NCBI GenBank assembly: GCA_934457115.1
Contig: CAKSHI010000006.1
Location: forward strand, 1-64,000
Direction: 5' to 3'
DNA: 64,000 nt
DNA from: an uncultured Eubacteriales bacterium
GTDB lineage: Bacteria; Bacillota; Clostridia; Oscillospirales; Acutalibacteraceae
Shown here: piece after piece, positions 45,331 to 54,427 of the stretch
Layout: the number at the start of each line of letters is the position of its first letter
How positions within the stretch are numbered: position 1 is the first letter of the stretch
Translations under genes and position numbers: made by a program
Notes under the pieces: model-generated
Seen by the model: only the letters and a program-made list of their open reading frames with translations
Told to the model about the DNA's origin: nothing
The model's database searches: none

Positions 45331-46488
45331 ATGAAAAACAATTTTACTTATTTCATTCCTACAAGGATATTATTTGGAAAAGGCGAGCTTAATAATTTAC
45401 ACAAGCAGTGTTTGCCGGGCAAAAAAGCACTTATAGTTATAACAAGTGGTAAATCAATGAAGGCTAACGGTTACCTTGAAAGAGTAGAAGAACAACTTTC
45501 AAAAGCGGGAGTAGAATATGCTTTGTTTAATGAGGTTCTTCCTAACCCGGTATTAAAAAATGTTATTGACGGCGCTCAAATGTGCAGGCAAGAAAACTGT
45601 GACTTTATTGTAGGCTTAGGCGGCGGGTCAAGTATAGACTGCGCTAAATCAATAGCAATTATGGCTTCTAACCCTGAGGGAGATTATTGGGAGTATGTAT
45701 TAGAAAAAGATTTTCCTAAAAATGATCCACTTCCGCTTGTAGCGATAACAACTACAGCGGGAACAGGAACTGAGGCTGATCCATGGACTGTCGTTACAAA
45801 TGAGGAAACAAATGAGAAAATAGGTTATGGTTATGATAAGACTTATCCTGTTTTGTCTGTGGTGGATCCGGAGCTTATGCTTACTGTCCCGGCAAAGTTA
45901 ACAGCGTATCAAGGGTTTGATACGTTATTCCATGCGACTGAGAGTATTATAAATAAAAACGAAAATCCTATAGGTGAGATATTTGCATTAAAGGCTATAG
46001 AGCTTATGTCTAAATATTTACCAAGGGCAGTAAAAGACGGCTTTGATGAAGAGGCAAGAGAAAATTGTGCACTTGCCAATACCCTTGCAGGATTTGTTAT
46101 GCTTTGTACTTCAGAACATAGCCTAGAGCATGCAATGTCCGGCTATCATCCTGAGTTGCCTCATGGAGCGGGATTGATTATGATAAGTCTTGCATATTAC
46201 AAGCACTTTGAATCTATACATGCTTGTGATGATGAATTGGTAAAAATGGCTAAAGCTATGGGTGTAGAAAATGCTAAGGAACCGGCCGACTTCATAAATG
46301 CACTTCATAAGCTTCAAATTGCTTGCGGGGTTGATGGCCTTAAAATGTCAGACTATGGAATAGAAAAATCTGAGTTTAGGGCTCTTGCCAAAAACGCTAT
46401 GACAGCTATGGGAGGATTATTCGAAAGAGATCCGGCTAGACTTAGTGAAGATGACTGTGTTTCAATATTTGAGGAGTCATATAAATAA
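45331..46488 (+). CDS. Iron-containing alcohol dehydrogenase
   Basis: Class III (Fe-dependent) alcohol dehydrogenase family; clostridial members reduce aldehydes such as butyraldehyde. The 385-residue protein has GLGGGSSIDCAKSIA (NAD site) at about 88-102, TTAGTGTEAD, and metal ligands in GFDTLFHATES and EHSLEHAMSGYHPELPHG. ATG at 45331 is seven bases from GGGGGA; the upstream in-frame ATG at 45316 overlaps that site. It follows leuS by 41 bases and may be read with it. Substrate not inferable. Confidence 0.9.
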   Translation: MKNNFTYFIPTRILFGKGELNNLHKQCLPGKKALIVITSGKSMKANGYLERVEEQLSKAGVEYALFNEVLPNPVLKNVIDGAQMCRQENCDFIVGLGGGSSIDCAKSIAIMASNPEGDYWEYVLEKDFPKNDPLPLVAITTTAGTGTEADPWTVVTNEETNEKIGYGYDKTYPVLSVVDPELMLTVPAKLTAYQGFDTLFHATESIINKNENPIGEIFALKAIELMSKYLPRAVKDGFDEEARENCALANTLAGFVMLCTSEHSLEHAMSGYHPELPHGAGLIMISLAYYKHFESIHACDDELVKMAKAMGVENAKEPADFINALHKLQIACGVDGLKMSDYGIEKSEFRALAKNAMTAMGGLFERDPARLSEDDCVSIFEESYK

Positions 46489-46515
46489 GATTTAATTAAT
46501 AAAGGTTTATTTTAG

Positions 46516-46550
46516 AAAGTCGCAGGCATTTTATGTTTGCGACTTTTTCT
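46516..46550 (+). terminator. Terminator after the alcohol dehydrogenase gene
   Basis: AAAGTCGCA (46516-46524) pairs with TGCGACTTT (46538-46546), followed by T residues. It closes the long gene train. Confidence 0.85.
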
Positions 46551-46861
46551 ATAGTAAAAAACAACCTTTTTATGAAATTAAGTTGGTTCATATTAATATA
46601 ATTGATTTTTATCAATTGAAAGTAATATACTTATTTAAGTGATAAAATGATGCTTCCTAATAAGGATAAAGTGCATTATTATAACTCAACAAAAATTGTT
46701 ATTAAATGGATAGAACATTAGGAAATATACAGTATTTTTCAAAATATCTTTATTATTGCGGCTGTTTATAGTATAATATTAGGATGACTAGTTAATAGTT
46801 AAAAATGATAAATATAGAAATTAAGATAATAGTATATATAATATATGGAGGTTATTATTCT
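46551..46861 (+). other. Intergenic region upstream of glmS, no ribozyme
   Basis: About 310 AT-rich bases. Visible: TATAAT at 46772-46777 as the likely glmS -10 box; an extended -10 (TGATAAAAT) at 46640-46648; a 24-codon ORF from 46648 to 46722; and an inverted repeat TTCCTAAT (46654-46661) / ATTAGGAA (46717-46724) bracketing it. No glmS-ribozyme core was seen. Confidence 0.4.
46749..46777 (+). promoter_or_regulatory. Probable promoter of glmS
   Basis: TATAAT at 46772-46777 with a weak -35 (TTTATT, 46749-46754) at 17 bases. The leader to the ATG is about 80 bases. Confidence 0.45.
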
Positions 46862-48688
46862 ATGTGTGGAATAGTTGGTTATGTAGGCTATGATGAAGCG
46901 ACACCTATGTTACTTCATGGCCTTGAAAAATTAGAATATAGAGGATATGATTCTGCGGGAGTTGCCGTATACAGTGAAGGAAAATTAGAGGTTGTCAAGA
47001 AAAAGGGAAGACTTAAAAATTTAAGTGACATCCTAGACGGTGGAAAAAAACTTTTAGGAAATACCGGAATCGGCCATACAAGATGGGCAACACACGGTAA
47101 ACCGTCTGATATTAATTCGCATCCTCATATGAGTGATTCAGGAAAATTTGCTGTAGTGCATAATGGAATTATAGAAAATTATTTAAGGCTTAGAAATGAC
47201 TTAATACAAAAGGGCAAGAAGTTTGTTTCAGAAACTGATACAGAAGTAGTTGCGCAATTAATAGACTATCTTTATGAAGGAAACTTTTTAGATGCTGTCA
47301 TGAAAGCAACGTCAATGCTTGAAGGTTCTTATGCTCTCGGAATAGTGTGTGCTGATTTTCCGGAAGAGGTTATAGCAGTTAGAAAGGATAACCCTTTAAT
47401 TATAGGCTATGGTCCTAAGGAAAATTATATAGCTTCGGATATACCTGCAGTTTTGTCAAGAACAAGGGATATTTGCAGATTGAATGACGGTGAATTTGCA
47501 GTTTTAACTAAGGATGATGTTAAGATATATGATGCAAATAAGAATCCTATAGATAAAAAGATTACTCATATTGATTGGGATATATCATCAGCCGAAAAAG
47601 GCGGATATGACCACTTTATGCTAAAGGAAATTATGGAGCAGCCCAAGGCTATAAGAGATACTATTCATCCTAGAATTAAGGATGGCAAGGTAGTATTAGA
47701 CCAAATTAATCTTTCTAAAGAGGATTTGGAAAAGATAAGTAAAATTTGTATTCTAGCTTGCGGCTCGGCTTATCATGTAGGTTGTGCGGCTAAGTATGTT
47801 TTAGAAAAACTTACAAGAAAACCGGTTGAGATTGATCTTGCGTCTGAATTTAGATACCGTGATCCTATTATTGATGAAAGTGTTTTGGTTATAGTTATAA
47901 GCCAATCCGGAGAAACTGCAGATACTCTTGCAGCTTTAAGAGAGGCTAAAAAGCTTGGGGCCAGAATTCTATCTATAGTCAATGTGGTTGGAAGCTCAAT
48001 TGCAAACGATTCTGACGATGTAATATATACATGGGCAGGGCCTGAAATAGCTGTTGCGACTACTAAGGCATACAGTACTCAACTTACGGTTATTTATTTG
48101 ATTGCTCTTTATATGGCAGAAAAACTAAATACTATAACTCAAAGTGAGTATGATTTATATATAGAAAGTCTCTTAAAATTGCCGGATCAAATAGAAGAAA
48201 TTTTTGAAAATATTGATGACATAAAAGCATTTGCTAAAAAATATTTTGAAACTGACGATGTTTTCTTTATTGGACGTAATGTTGACTATGCATTAGCTCT
48301 TGAGGGGTCTTTAAAGTTAAAGGAAATATCCTATATACATTCAGAAGCTTATGCTGCAGGTGAATTAAAACATGGAACTATCTCTCTTATAGAGGACGGA
48401 ACTTTGGTCGTAACTCTTGCAAACTATGATAAGCTTTTCGATAAGATAGTAAGCAATGTTAAAGAGGTTAAATCGAGGGGTGCGGAAGTATTTTCAATCA
48501 CAACTCGTGACCATAAAGATATTGAACAGGTTTCAGATGCTCAATTCTATATTCCAAAGACTTGCGACATAATGTCACCTTCGTTAGCAGTTATACCTCT
48601 TCAATTATTCTCATATTACATTGCTCTTAATAAGGGTTGTGATATTGATAAGCCAAGAAACCTGGCAAAATCCGTAACAGTTGAATAA
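46862..48688 (+). CDS. glmS: Glutamine--fructose-6-phosphate aminotransferase (isomerizing)
   Basis: Makes glucosamine-6-phosphate, the entry to peptidoglycan and amino-sugar synthesis. The 608-residue protein has Cys2 as the glutaminase nucleophile (MCGIVGYVG), a class II glutamine amidotransferase domain (about 1-220) and two SIS domains (about 285-420, 455-595) with CGSAYHVG and SQSGETADT. ATG at 46862 places Cys2 correctly and follows GGAGG; in-frame codons upstream to 46805 are leader. Monocistronic with a clear terminator. Confidence 0.97.
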   Translation: MCGIVGYVGYDEATPMLLHGLEKLEYRGYDSAGVAVYSEGKLEVVKKKGRLKNLSDILDGGKKLLGNTGIGHTRWATHGKPSDINSHPHMSDSGKFAVVHNGIIENYLRLRNDLIQKGKKFVSETDTEVVAQLIDYLYEGNFLDAVMKATSMLEGSYALGIVCADFPEEVIAVRKDNPLIIGYGPKENYIASDIPAVLSRTRDICRLNDGEFAVLTKDDVKIYDANKNPIDKKITHIDWDISSAEKGGYDHFMLKEIMEQPKAIRDTIHPRIKDGKVVLDQINLSKEDLEKISKICILACGSAYHVGCAAKYVLEKLTRKPVEIDLASEFRYRDPIIDESVLVIVISQSGETADTLAALREAKKLGARILSIVNVVGSSIANDSDDVIYTWAGPEIAVATTKAYSTQLTVIYLIALYMAEKLNTITQSEYDLYIESLLKLPDQIEEIFENIDDIKAFAKKYFETDDVFFIGRNVDYALALEGSLKLKEISYIHSEAYAAGELKHGTISLIEDGTLVVTLANYDKLFDKIVSNVKEVKSRGAEVFSITTRDHKDIEQVSDAQFYIPKTCDIMSPSLAVIPLQLFSYYIALNKGCDIDKPRNLAKSVTVE

Positions 48689-48706
48689 TATTTTTAGTGT
48701 ATAAAT

Positions 48707-48737
48707 AAAAAGCTCGTCGTTTCGATCGAGCTTTTTT
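48707..48737 (+). terminator. Terminator of glmS
   Basis: AAAAAGCTCG (48707-48716) pairs with CGAGCTTTTT (48727-48736). Confidence 0.9.
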
Positions 48738-48790
48738 CTTATGCTAATATAAGTCTATAACTTTACTAATAATAAATTAATGGTTACATC

Positions 48791-48819
48791 TTGTTTATAG
48801 CCTTAGTTTATGTTATGTT
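48791..48819 (+). promoter_or_regulatory. Possible promoter of tmcAL
   Basis: TTGTTT (48791-48796) and TATGTT (48814-48819) with a 17-base spacer, 40 bases before the start. Confidence 0.4.
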
Positions 48820-48859
48820 GTTATATATAAATTTTATTTAAATTTTAGAGGAGATAAAA

Positions 48860-50056
48860 ATGCACATCACTGCTATAGTTTGCGAATATAATCCAATGCA
48901 TAACGGACATGTATATCATATAGAACGAACAAGGGAATTAGGATCAACTCATATAGTAGCCATTATGAGCAGTAACTTTGTACAAAGGGGAGAGCCGGCT
49001 ATTATTTCTAAAGAAGCTCGCACAAAAATGGCTCTTAGTTGTGGAGTGGATTTAGTTTTAGAGCTTCCAAGCGTGTGGTCAATGTCGACAGCGGAGCGGT
49101 TTGCATATTCATCCATTTATATACTAGACAAGTTAAATGTAATAGACTCGCTTAGTTTTGGTAGCGAAGAAGGTAACATCGATAATCTAGTTGAAATAGC
49201 GGATTTTCTTAATTTAGATTCTTGCTTGGATAAAATTAAAAATTTTATGAAATTGGGCATTAGTTTTGCAAGTTCAAGAGAAATGGTAATAAAAGAGGTT
49301 ATGGGAGAGGAATATTCAACGTTAATTTCAAAGCCCAATAATATTTTAGCAATAGAATATATAAAAGCGTTAAAAAAACTTGATTCAAACATTAAGCCAA
49401 TGGCAATTAAGCGCCAAGGTGCGGAACATGACAGTGATTTAGAGATTAATTCATTTTTGTCCGCTAAACAAATACGGCAATATATAAATGATAAGAATTA
49501 TAGCCTGGAAAGGTTTTTACCTAAAGCTGTTTTAGATATAATTAATCAAGAAGTTTGCGATGGGAAAGCACCGTCTTCTATATATAATTTAGAAAGAGCT
49601 ATACTATACAAACTAAGATCAGCTTCTAAAGATGAAATTAGAAATATTTTTGATGTAAGTGAGGGTCTGGAAAATAGGATTTTAAGTGCCGCAGCCAGGT
49701 CTAAATCATTGGATGAGTTATACGAAAACATAAAATCCAAAAGATATTCATTAGCAAGAATTAGAAGAGTAGTAATGTCATCACTTTTAGGGATTAATAA
49801 ACAATTAGTGAATTTAAAACCTCAATACGTAAGAGTTTTAGGATTCAATTCAAAGGGACTTGAAATTCTAAAATTAGCTAAGGATAAAAGTAAAATACCT
49901 ATAGTTACAAAGGCTTCTGACATGAAATCCCTCAATAAAGATGCAAATTTAGTTTTTAGAAGTGAAATGTTGGCAGGCGATATATATAATCTTACATTGC
50001 CAAAGGTTTTCCCATGTTCATATGAGGCTACGAGAAAAATTATAAAATTTGATTAA
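48860..50056 (+). CDS. tmcAL: tRNA(Met) cytidine acetate ligase TmcAL
   Basis: Forms N4-acetylcytidine at the wobble position of elongator tRNA-Met using acetate and ATP. The 398-residue protein has the nucleotidyltransferase-like VCEYNPMHNGHVYHI at about 7-21, SSNFVQRGEPAI and DLVLELPSVWS, then a helical C-terminal half. The ATG follows AGAGGAGA. Its last 17 bases overlap the convergent cinA-type gene. Confidence 0.93.
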   Translation: MHITAIVCEYNPMHNGHVYHIERTRELGSTHIVAIMSSNFVQRGEPAIISKEARTKMALSCGVDLVLELPSVWSMSTAERFAYSSIYILDKLNVIDSLSFGSEEGNIDNLVEIADFLNLDSCLDKIKNFMKLGISFASSREMVIKEVMGEEYSTLISKPNNILAIEYIKALKKLDSNIKPMAIKRQGAEHDSDLEINSFLSAKQIRQYINDKNYSLERFLPKAVLDIINQEVCDGKAPSSIYNLERAILYKLRSASKDEIRNIFDVSEGLENRILSAAARSKSLDELYENIKSKRYSLARIRRVVMSSLLGINKQLVNLKPQYVRVLGFNSKGLEILKLAKDKSKIPIVTKASDMKSLNKDANLVFRSEMLAGDIYNLTLPKVFPCSYEATRKIIKFD

Positions 50057-50525
50057 GCATATCAATTGCAGCGTTTGCTAAGTAAATCTTATTCTCATCT
50101 CTGTTTTTAAAGACGGCGGTCAATTTTTTGGTGTAAAATTTATCATTTGTTTTATCGTATAAACTTATGTATACAATATTATTTTCCCCAAAAGGATTGT
50201 TAGGGTCTTGGGCATTTAATTTGCCGGTAGTGCCGATACCGTAATCGGAATTTGTAAATAGGGCAATTTTATAGCTCATTTCCTTTGCGACTTCCATACT
50301 ATATACGGTGTATTTTTCTATGAGTTCACTGCTAACTCCAAATTTTATTTTATATTCGTTTGAATAAGTGACTGCGCCAAAGTTAAATATTAGAGAAGAA
50401 CCCTCTATAGATGTAATAAGGTTTGCGATTTCTCCACCCGTGCATGATTCCATTGTGGATACTGTCTTTTTTGCGTTTGTTAATTTTTCTACTAATAATT
50501 TTGATGTAGATTTATTTTCTTGCAT
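50040..50525 (-). CDS. CinA C-terminal domain protein (nicotinamide-nucleotide amidase-like)
   Basis: A 161-residue stand-alone version of the CinA C-terminal domain, which deamidates nicotinamide mononucleotide in characterised homologues (PncC). Family marks are TMESCTGGEIANLIT near residue 25, SNEYKIKFGV, and YGIGTTGKLNAQDP. The MoaB-like N-terminal half of full-length CinA is absent. The ATG shares one base with the stop of the upstream hydrolase (TAATG), indicating coupling. Confidence 0.88.
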   Translation of the reverse strand: MQENKSTSKLLVEKLTNAKKTVSTMESCTGGEIANLITSIEGSSLIFNFGAVTYSNEYKIKFGVSSELIEKYTVYSMEVAKEMSYKIALFTNSDYGIGTTGKLNAQDPNNPFGENNIVYISLYDKTNDKFYTKKLTAVFKNRDENKIYLANAAIDMLNQIL

Positions 50526-51442
50526 TAATGATTAACATCCTTTTCGAGATAGTTTAGGATATCTTGGTATACGATATCCTTGCCCTTTTCATTTATAAGT
50601 TCATGGCGCATATTATCGTATAGCTTACTTTCTACGTTGGAATATCCTATTTCTTTTAAGAAATCTTTGGTTTTATAGAATGCATGCTCTGTCATGATAA
50701 CAGGGTCATCTTTGCCTGCTATCATTAAAATTGGCATATTTAAATTTTCCTTATTCCAATTTTCTTTTGAGTATACATCTATAAGCATTGTGAATAGGCA
50801 TTTAAACCCGTTTAAAGTGAATGTAAATCCACAATTTTCATCTTTGTTGTAGGCATCTACTACATTTTCATCTGAACATATCCAACTGTTTTCTACTTTG
50901 AAGTTCTTGTTATATGCACCTAGAACTAGGTTGTTGACAAGCTCACATCTATATTTTTGTCCATGAAAAAGCCTTATAGCGTCACATAACTTCAAGCCCA
51001 ATTTGGCCGAGTTGTTTTCAGTTGGGACACCGCAAAGTATTAACTTATCTATGTCGCCGTATTGCTTTATATATTCACGAGCGACTATTGATCCCATACT
51101 ATGTCCCAACAAGGTTATTGGTAAATTTGGATATAATCCTTTTACATAGTTTCTTATTTGGTGAATGTCCTTGACGATACCTATATGTCCATTTTTATAG
51201 AAGTACCCCAAATCTTGTGGCGATAATACGCTTTCGCCATGGCCTCGATGGTCATTTATTATGGTTACATAGCCATGCTTTGCGAGAAATTTCATAAATC
51301 CAATATAGCGCCGTCTATGCTCTGACATACCATGGGATATTTGTACTATTCCCTTGGCTTTTTCTTTAGGAGAAATTAACGTTACTCCAAGATTTAGGCC
51401 GTCGAAATCTGATTTTATTTTAAAGTCTTTAATATTGTACAT
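50525..51442 (-). CDS. Alpha/beta hydrolase (monoacylglycerol lipase/lysophospholipase-like)
   Basis: A 305-residue serine hydrolase of the alpha/beta fold. Visible are HGMSEHRRRY (oxyanion region), NDHRGHGES, the nucleophile elbow GHSMGS at about 113-118, an acid in AGKDDPV, and the catalytic His in MRHELINE near residue 286. The pattern is that of cytoplasmic lysophospholipase/monoacylglycerol lipase homologues; no signal peptide is present. ATG is preceded by TTGGAGGTATTTTCTCA. First gene of the pair with the CinA-type gene. Confidence 0.9.
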   Translation of the reverse strand: MYNIKDFKIKSDFDGLNLGVTLISPKEKAKGIVQISHGMSEHRRRYIGFMKFLAKHGYVTIINDHRGHGESVLSPQDLGYFYKNGHIGIVKDIHQIRNYVKGLYPNLPITLLGHSMGSIVAREYIKQYGDIDKLILCGVPTENNSAKLGLKLCDAIRLFHGQKYRCELVNNLVLGAYNKNFKVENSWICSDENVVDAYNKDENCGFTFTLNGFKCLFTMLIDVYSKENWNKENLNMPILMIAGKDDPVIMTEHAFYKTKDFLKEIGYSNVESKLYDNMRHELINEKGKDIVYQDILNYLEKDVNH

Positions 51443-51935
51443 TGAGAAAATACCTCCAAGTTAAAGCTTATAGATATATTATAATTCAAAAGTTTAGAGT
51501 ATGCTAGAAAAAGTGAGAGGAAATTTGGGTAAGGGTGTCCCTTTAATTAAATATGCCATATAAAAAATATTGGTATATAGTAAAAGTAATATACAACTTG
51601 AAATAGGTAATTTGTAATTTTTAAGTGTAAAAATTTCTAATTTCATGAATATATGGTAGTTAAATTTACTCTTTATTAATTTCCTTAAAAAAGGGTTTAC
51701 TAATAGTGTTGAATAATGTATTATAATAGTATAATATAATCTAGAATATAATATTTTAAATGTATATTTATGGAAAAATTATGAAATCGGTGGAGGATAA
51801 TTAAAAATATCTATATTACAATTAAATAATCTATATGGCTTGTACGAGAATCATGTATCTATTTGAAAGAATTAAATTGTTTTTATTTATTGAGTGAAAT
51901 TGTATTAACAATCTTTTGTATTAGGAGATGCTTTT
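51443..51935. other. Long AT-rich intergenic region before the acidic repeat protein
   Basis: 493 bases without a gene. Features: a short hairpin AAGGG-TGT-CCCTT (51531-51543), an ATATGCCA/TGGTATAT hairpin (51551-51578), a cluster of overlapping TATAAT boxes (51722-51752), and a strong but orphan Shine-Dalgarno (GGTGGAGG at about 51789-51796) with no ATG/GTG/TTG ORF behind it, perhaps a decayed gene start. Confidence 0.4.
51709..51740 (+). promoter_or_regulatory. Possible promoter of the acidic repeat protein gene
   Basis: TTGAAT at 51709-51714 followed by TATAAT at 51730-51735 (15-base spacer) and again at 51735-51740. About 200 bases separate it from the start codon. Confidence 0.35.
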
Positions 51936-53864
51936 ATGGGACATTATAAAGCTAAACGAGAAAAGGGAATACAAACTAAAGGAGTAAGTAACTATAATTT
52001 TAAAGGAGTAAATAACTATGATTATGTTTTAAGAAACTTTAAAGTAAAAGCTTTTATATGGGATGATGACGAAGAATTAATTGATGATGAAGAAAATAAG
52101 CCCGATTATATTAAGATTGTGAAGAAACAAATAAAGGAGGCTAAAGCTAAGAAAAGAGAAGCTGAAGCTAAGAAAAAAGAAGAAGAAAATGATATTGTAT
52201 TTGATTTTGAAAATGATGATCTGGAACCTGAAGAAGACGAAGAAAAAAATCTAAATGAAGGAGGTTCTCAAGCAGAGATTGGAGTTAAAGAGAATAATAA
52301 GGAAGAAACCCCAACTCCAACACCTGAAAATGACTCAAAAGAGGAAAATCTAAATGAAAAAGGTTCCCAAGCAGAGATTGAAGTTAATGAGAATAATAAG
52401 GAAGAAACCCCAACTTTAACACCTGAAAATGACTTAAAAGAGGAAAATCTAAATGAAAAAGGTTCCCAAACAGAGATTGAAGTTAATGAGAATAATAAGG
52501 GAGAAACCCCAACTCCTGAAAATAGAGAAAAAAAGATAGTAAATCCGGATGAAGAAATAAAAGTGTTGCATGTAGCAAATGATCGTGAGCTTGACATAAG
52601 AGGAAATGATGGGGATCAAAGTAATATAGAAGAATGCCCGGAAAGCATAAATAAGCCGCCTGTATTTGAAGCATATGTTAAAGTTAGTGCCATGAACAAT
52701 TCGGATAATGGTCACTCATTTTTAGGCTTTAGGTTTACGTCGAAAGAAAAAGGAGCCGATGGACGAATTGTGTACCAAAGAAAACATATTTGTGTTGGAT
52801 ATGCACCGGATGGTGGAATGCTATTACAAATATTAGCTCTTACTCCTGCTGTAATGCTACGCGATACAACCCATAGTGCAACTATAGGTTATCAAAAAGA
52901 GATCAGCTATGACAAGTTGCAATTATTAACCAGAAATATACCGGAATATTTTAATCAATATCCAAAATACTCACTCCTAAAGAACAACTGTAATAGATTT
53001 GTTAGGTGTATGGCTAAGGGCATAGGTTTACCGGATATACATAGTATGTATAGTCATCTTAATGTATTTAACGCACCAAAGAGATCTTTGAAGAATATGA
53101 CAAAGAAATTTTATGAAGAACTTAAAAATGATGAAGATTCAGGTTCATCAAATTTTATGTTTAACTGGGCATCTAATCAGGTTAAGGGTGATGGAGATCC
53201 GGATTTATCAAATTTTGTGTTTAACTGGGCACCTAATAATGAGAAAAAATATACAACGGGTATGGGTGGATTTAGAAACGTGAGAGATTTAGACATTTCA
53301 AGAGAAAAGTTCTTTGATAAGGCATTTGTAGGTTCAGAAAAGGATATGAGCTACTTTACAAAATTTTTGGTTATGCCTGGATTAGATGGCAATCTTGATA
53401 GGGCTACCAAATTGAGTGATGATGATAAATCTAAAAAGACTTTATTAAAAGAAAGTAGATTAAATAGATTACAAAGACTTTTTGGATCTGATGAAATATT
53501 AGATGAAATGTCAGAACTATTGCATTTATTAAAGTCTGATGAGGAAGATGAAGATTCTAATAAGAATTATGGAACTACTGCAGACTTAAAAGTATTGCTT
53601 GACAAGGTTCCTGGTGCTATCGATTTTTATGATATAGATCTGCAACAAGATGGAGATCTAGAAAAGAAGAAAGCACAAAGAGATAAAAGATATAGGAGGA
53701 TCATATCACATCTAAGGAATATAGTTAAATTATCCGGAAAAAAACACAAACAATTTGTTTATTTTTGTATGCAAACAATTGACAGATATAAAATATTACT
53801 GGATCTTGAAAGCGCATCCGAATCTTCAAAGACATTTAATATTAATGAAACAGAACATAAATAA
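51936..53864 (+). CDS. Acidic repeat protein with a possible permuted papain-like domain, unknown function
   Basis: Not recognised as a named family. The 642-residue protein has no signal peptide or membrane segment. Parts in order: a basic N-terminus (1-35); an acidic charged helix (about 42-105); three 33-residue repeats (about 106-197) built on NLNEKGSQAEIEVNENNKEE plus TPTPEND; a folded core (about 243-385); two short repeats SNFMFNWASN/SNFVFNWAPN (about 405-434); and a charged helical C-terminus. In the core GHSFLGFR (His260) and LLKNNCNRFVRCMA (Cys352) stand in the His-then-Cys order of permuted NlpC/P60 or papain-like enzymes, where an NC-x-x-F motif is common. That homology is an inference. 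ATG follows TTAGGAGATG. It is flanked by genes pointing at or away from it and is probably monocistronic. Confidence 0.75.
   Translation: MGHYKAKREKGIQTKGVSNYNFKGVNNYDYVLRNFKVKAFIWDDDEELIDDEENKPDYIKIVKKQIKEAKAKKREAEAKKKEEENDIVFDFENDDLEPEEDEEKNLNEGGSQAEIGVKENNKEETPTPTPENDSKEENLNEKGSQAEIEVNENNKEETPTLTPENDLKEENLNEKGSQTEIEVNENNKGETPTPENREKKIVNPDEEIKVLHVANDRELDIRGNDGDQSNIEECPESINKPPVFEAYVKVSAMNNSDNGHSFLGFRFTSKEKGADGRIVYQRKHICVGYAPDGGMLLQILALTPAVMLRDTTHSATIGYQKEISYDKLQLLTRNIPEYFNQYPKYSLLKNNCNRFVRCMAKGIGLPDIHSMYSHLNVFNAPKRSLKNMTKKFYEELKNDEDSGSSNFMFNWASNQVKGDGDPDLSNFVFNWAPNNEKKYTTGMGGFRNVRDLDISREKFFDKAFVGSEKDMSYFTKFLVMPGLDGNLDRATKLSDDDKSKKTLLKESRLNRLQRLFGSDEILDEMSELLHLLKSDEEDEDSNKNYGTTADLKVLLDKVPGAIDFYDIDLQQDGDLEKKKAQRDKRYRRIISHLRNIVKLSGKKHKQFVYFCMQTIDRYKILLDLESASESSKTFNINETEHK
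52251..52530 (+). repeat. 99-base tandem repeat, 2.8 copies, inside the acidic protein gene
   Basis: Units begin at 52251, 52350 and 52449 (CTAAATGAA), an exact 99-base period; the third unit is shortened by six bases in the proline-threonine stretch. Units 2 and 3 are nearly identical, so copy number may vary between strains. Confidence 0.85.
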
Positions 53865-53886
53865 TTTTATGCCGATAAACTACTTA

Positions 53887-54423
53887 TTATAGTGACATCC
53901 CATAACTTCCTTTGGTGTAATCTAAGAATAAATTGATTTTTGGAGGTACAAAACTAAAAGTCAAATACATAGATAAAAATAATACAAGCATTAGAAGTGA
54001 AATAACGAATAACTCTTCCGAATGATACTTGGAGGTAACCAGTTTATACGATACCACATATGCGATAAATATGAATATAAAGCTAACTGCAATATCTAAT
54101 ATAAAGCTATGATTGCCAATAAGTCCTAGGTATATAGAAAGAGAAAGTATTACACCTATTACAAGACTATATAGTCCTATTATTTTAGAAACTACAAATT
54201 TTTTAAACGGAAGTCGTATTATGCAAAGTTCTATAAGTGACCATATAATATAAGGCATTGAGAATGATTTTGCATGTTCCCAAATACTTTGATTTACCGA
54301 CCCAAAGACTATTGCCCAAATTGACATATTAGATATACTAATACTGTAATGTAGAAAAAGTCCAAGTATAAATGTAACGATGACTCCGATTATTTCAAGC
54401 TTTAACCATAACTTTAATTTCAT
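53887..54423 (-). CDS. DUF6512-like integral membrane protein
   Basis: A 178-residue protein with five or six predicted membrane helices. VNQSIWEHAKSFSMPYIIWS matches the conserved SVNxSIWEH pattern I associate with the clostridial DUF6512 family, whose function is unknown. ATG at 54423 is used because AAAGGAGAGAG lies just upstream; an in-frame ATG at 54444 would place that site inside the gene. The ribosome-binding site is buried in the hairpin 54428-54476. It converges on the acidic repeat gene with a 22-base gap and no obvious terminator. Confidence 0.75.
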   Translation of the reverse strand: MKLKLWLKLEIIGVIVTFILGLFLHYSISISNMSIWAIVFGSVNQSIWEHAKSFSMPYIIWSLIELCIIRLPFKKFVVSKIIGLYSLVIGVILSLSIYLGLIGNHSFILDIAVSFIFIFIAYVVSYKLVTSKYHSEELFVISLLMLVLFLSMYLTFSFVPPKINLFLDYTKGSYGMSL

Positions 54424-54427
54424 TTTT

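Noticed and set aside
46551..46861. glmS ribozyme
   Set aside because: I looked for the ribozyme core ahead of glmS and saw only AT-rich sequence with no matching conserved segments.
52268..52597. Minus-strand ORF of 109 codons opposite the 99-base repeats
   Set aside because: It mirrors the repeated coding DNA of the plus-strand gene, has no ribosome-binding site, and its composition is that of a shadow frame.
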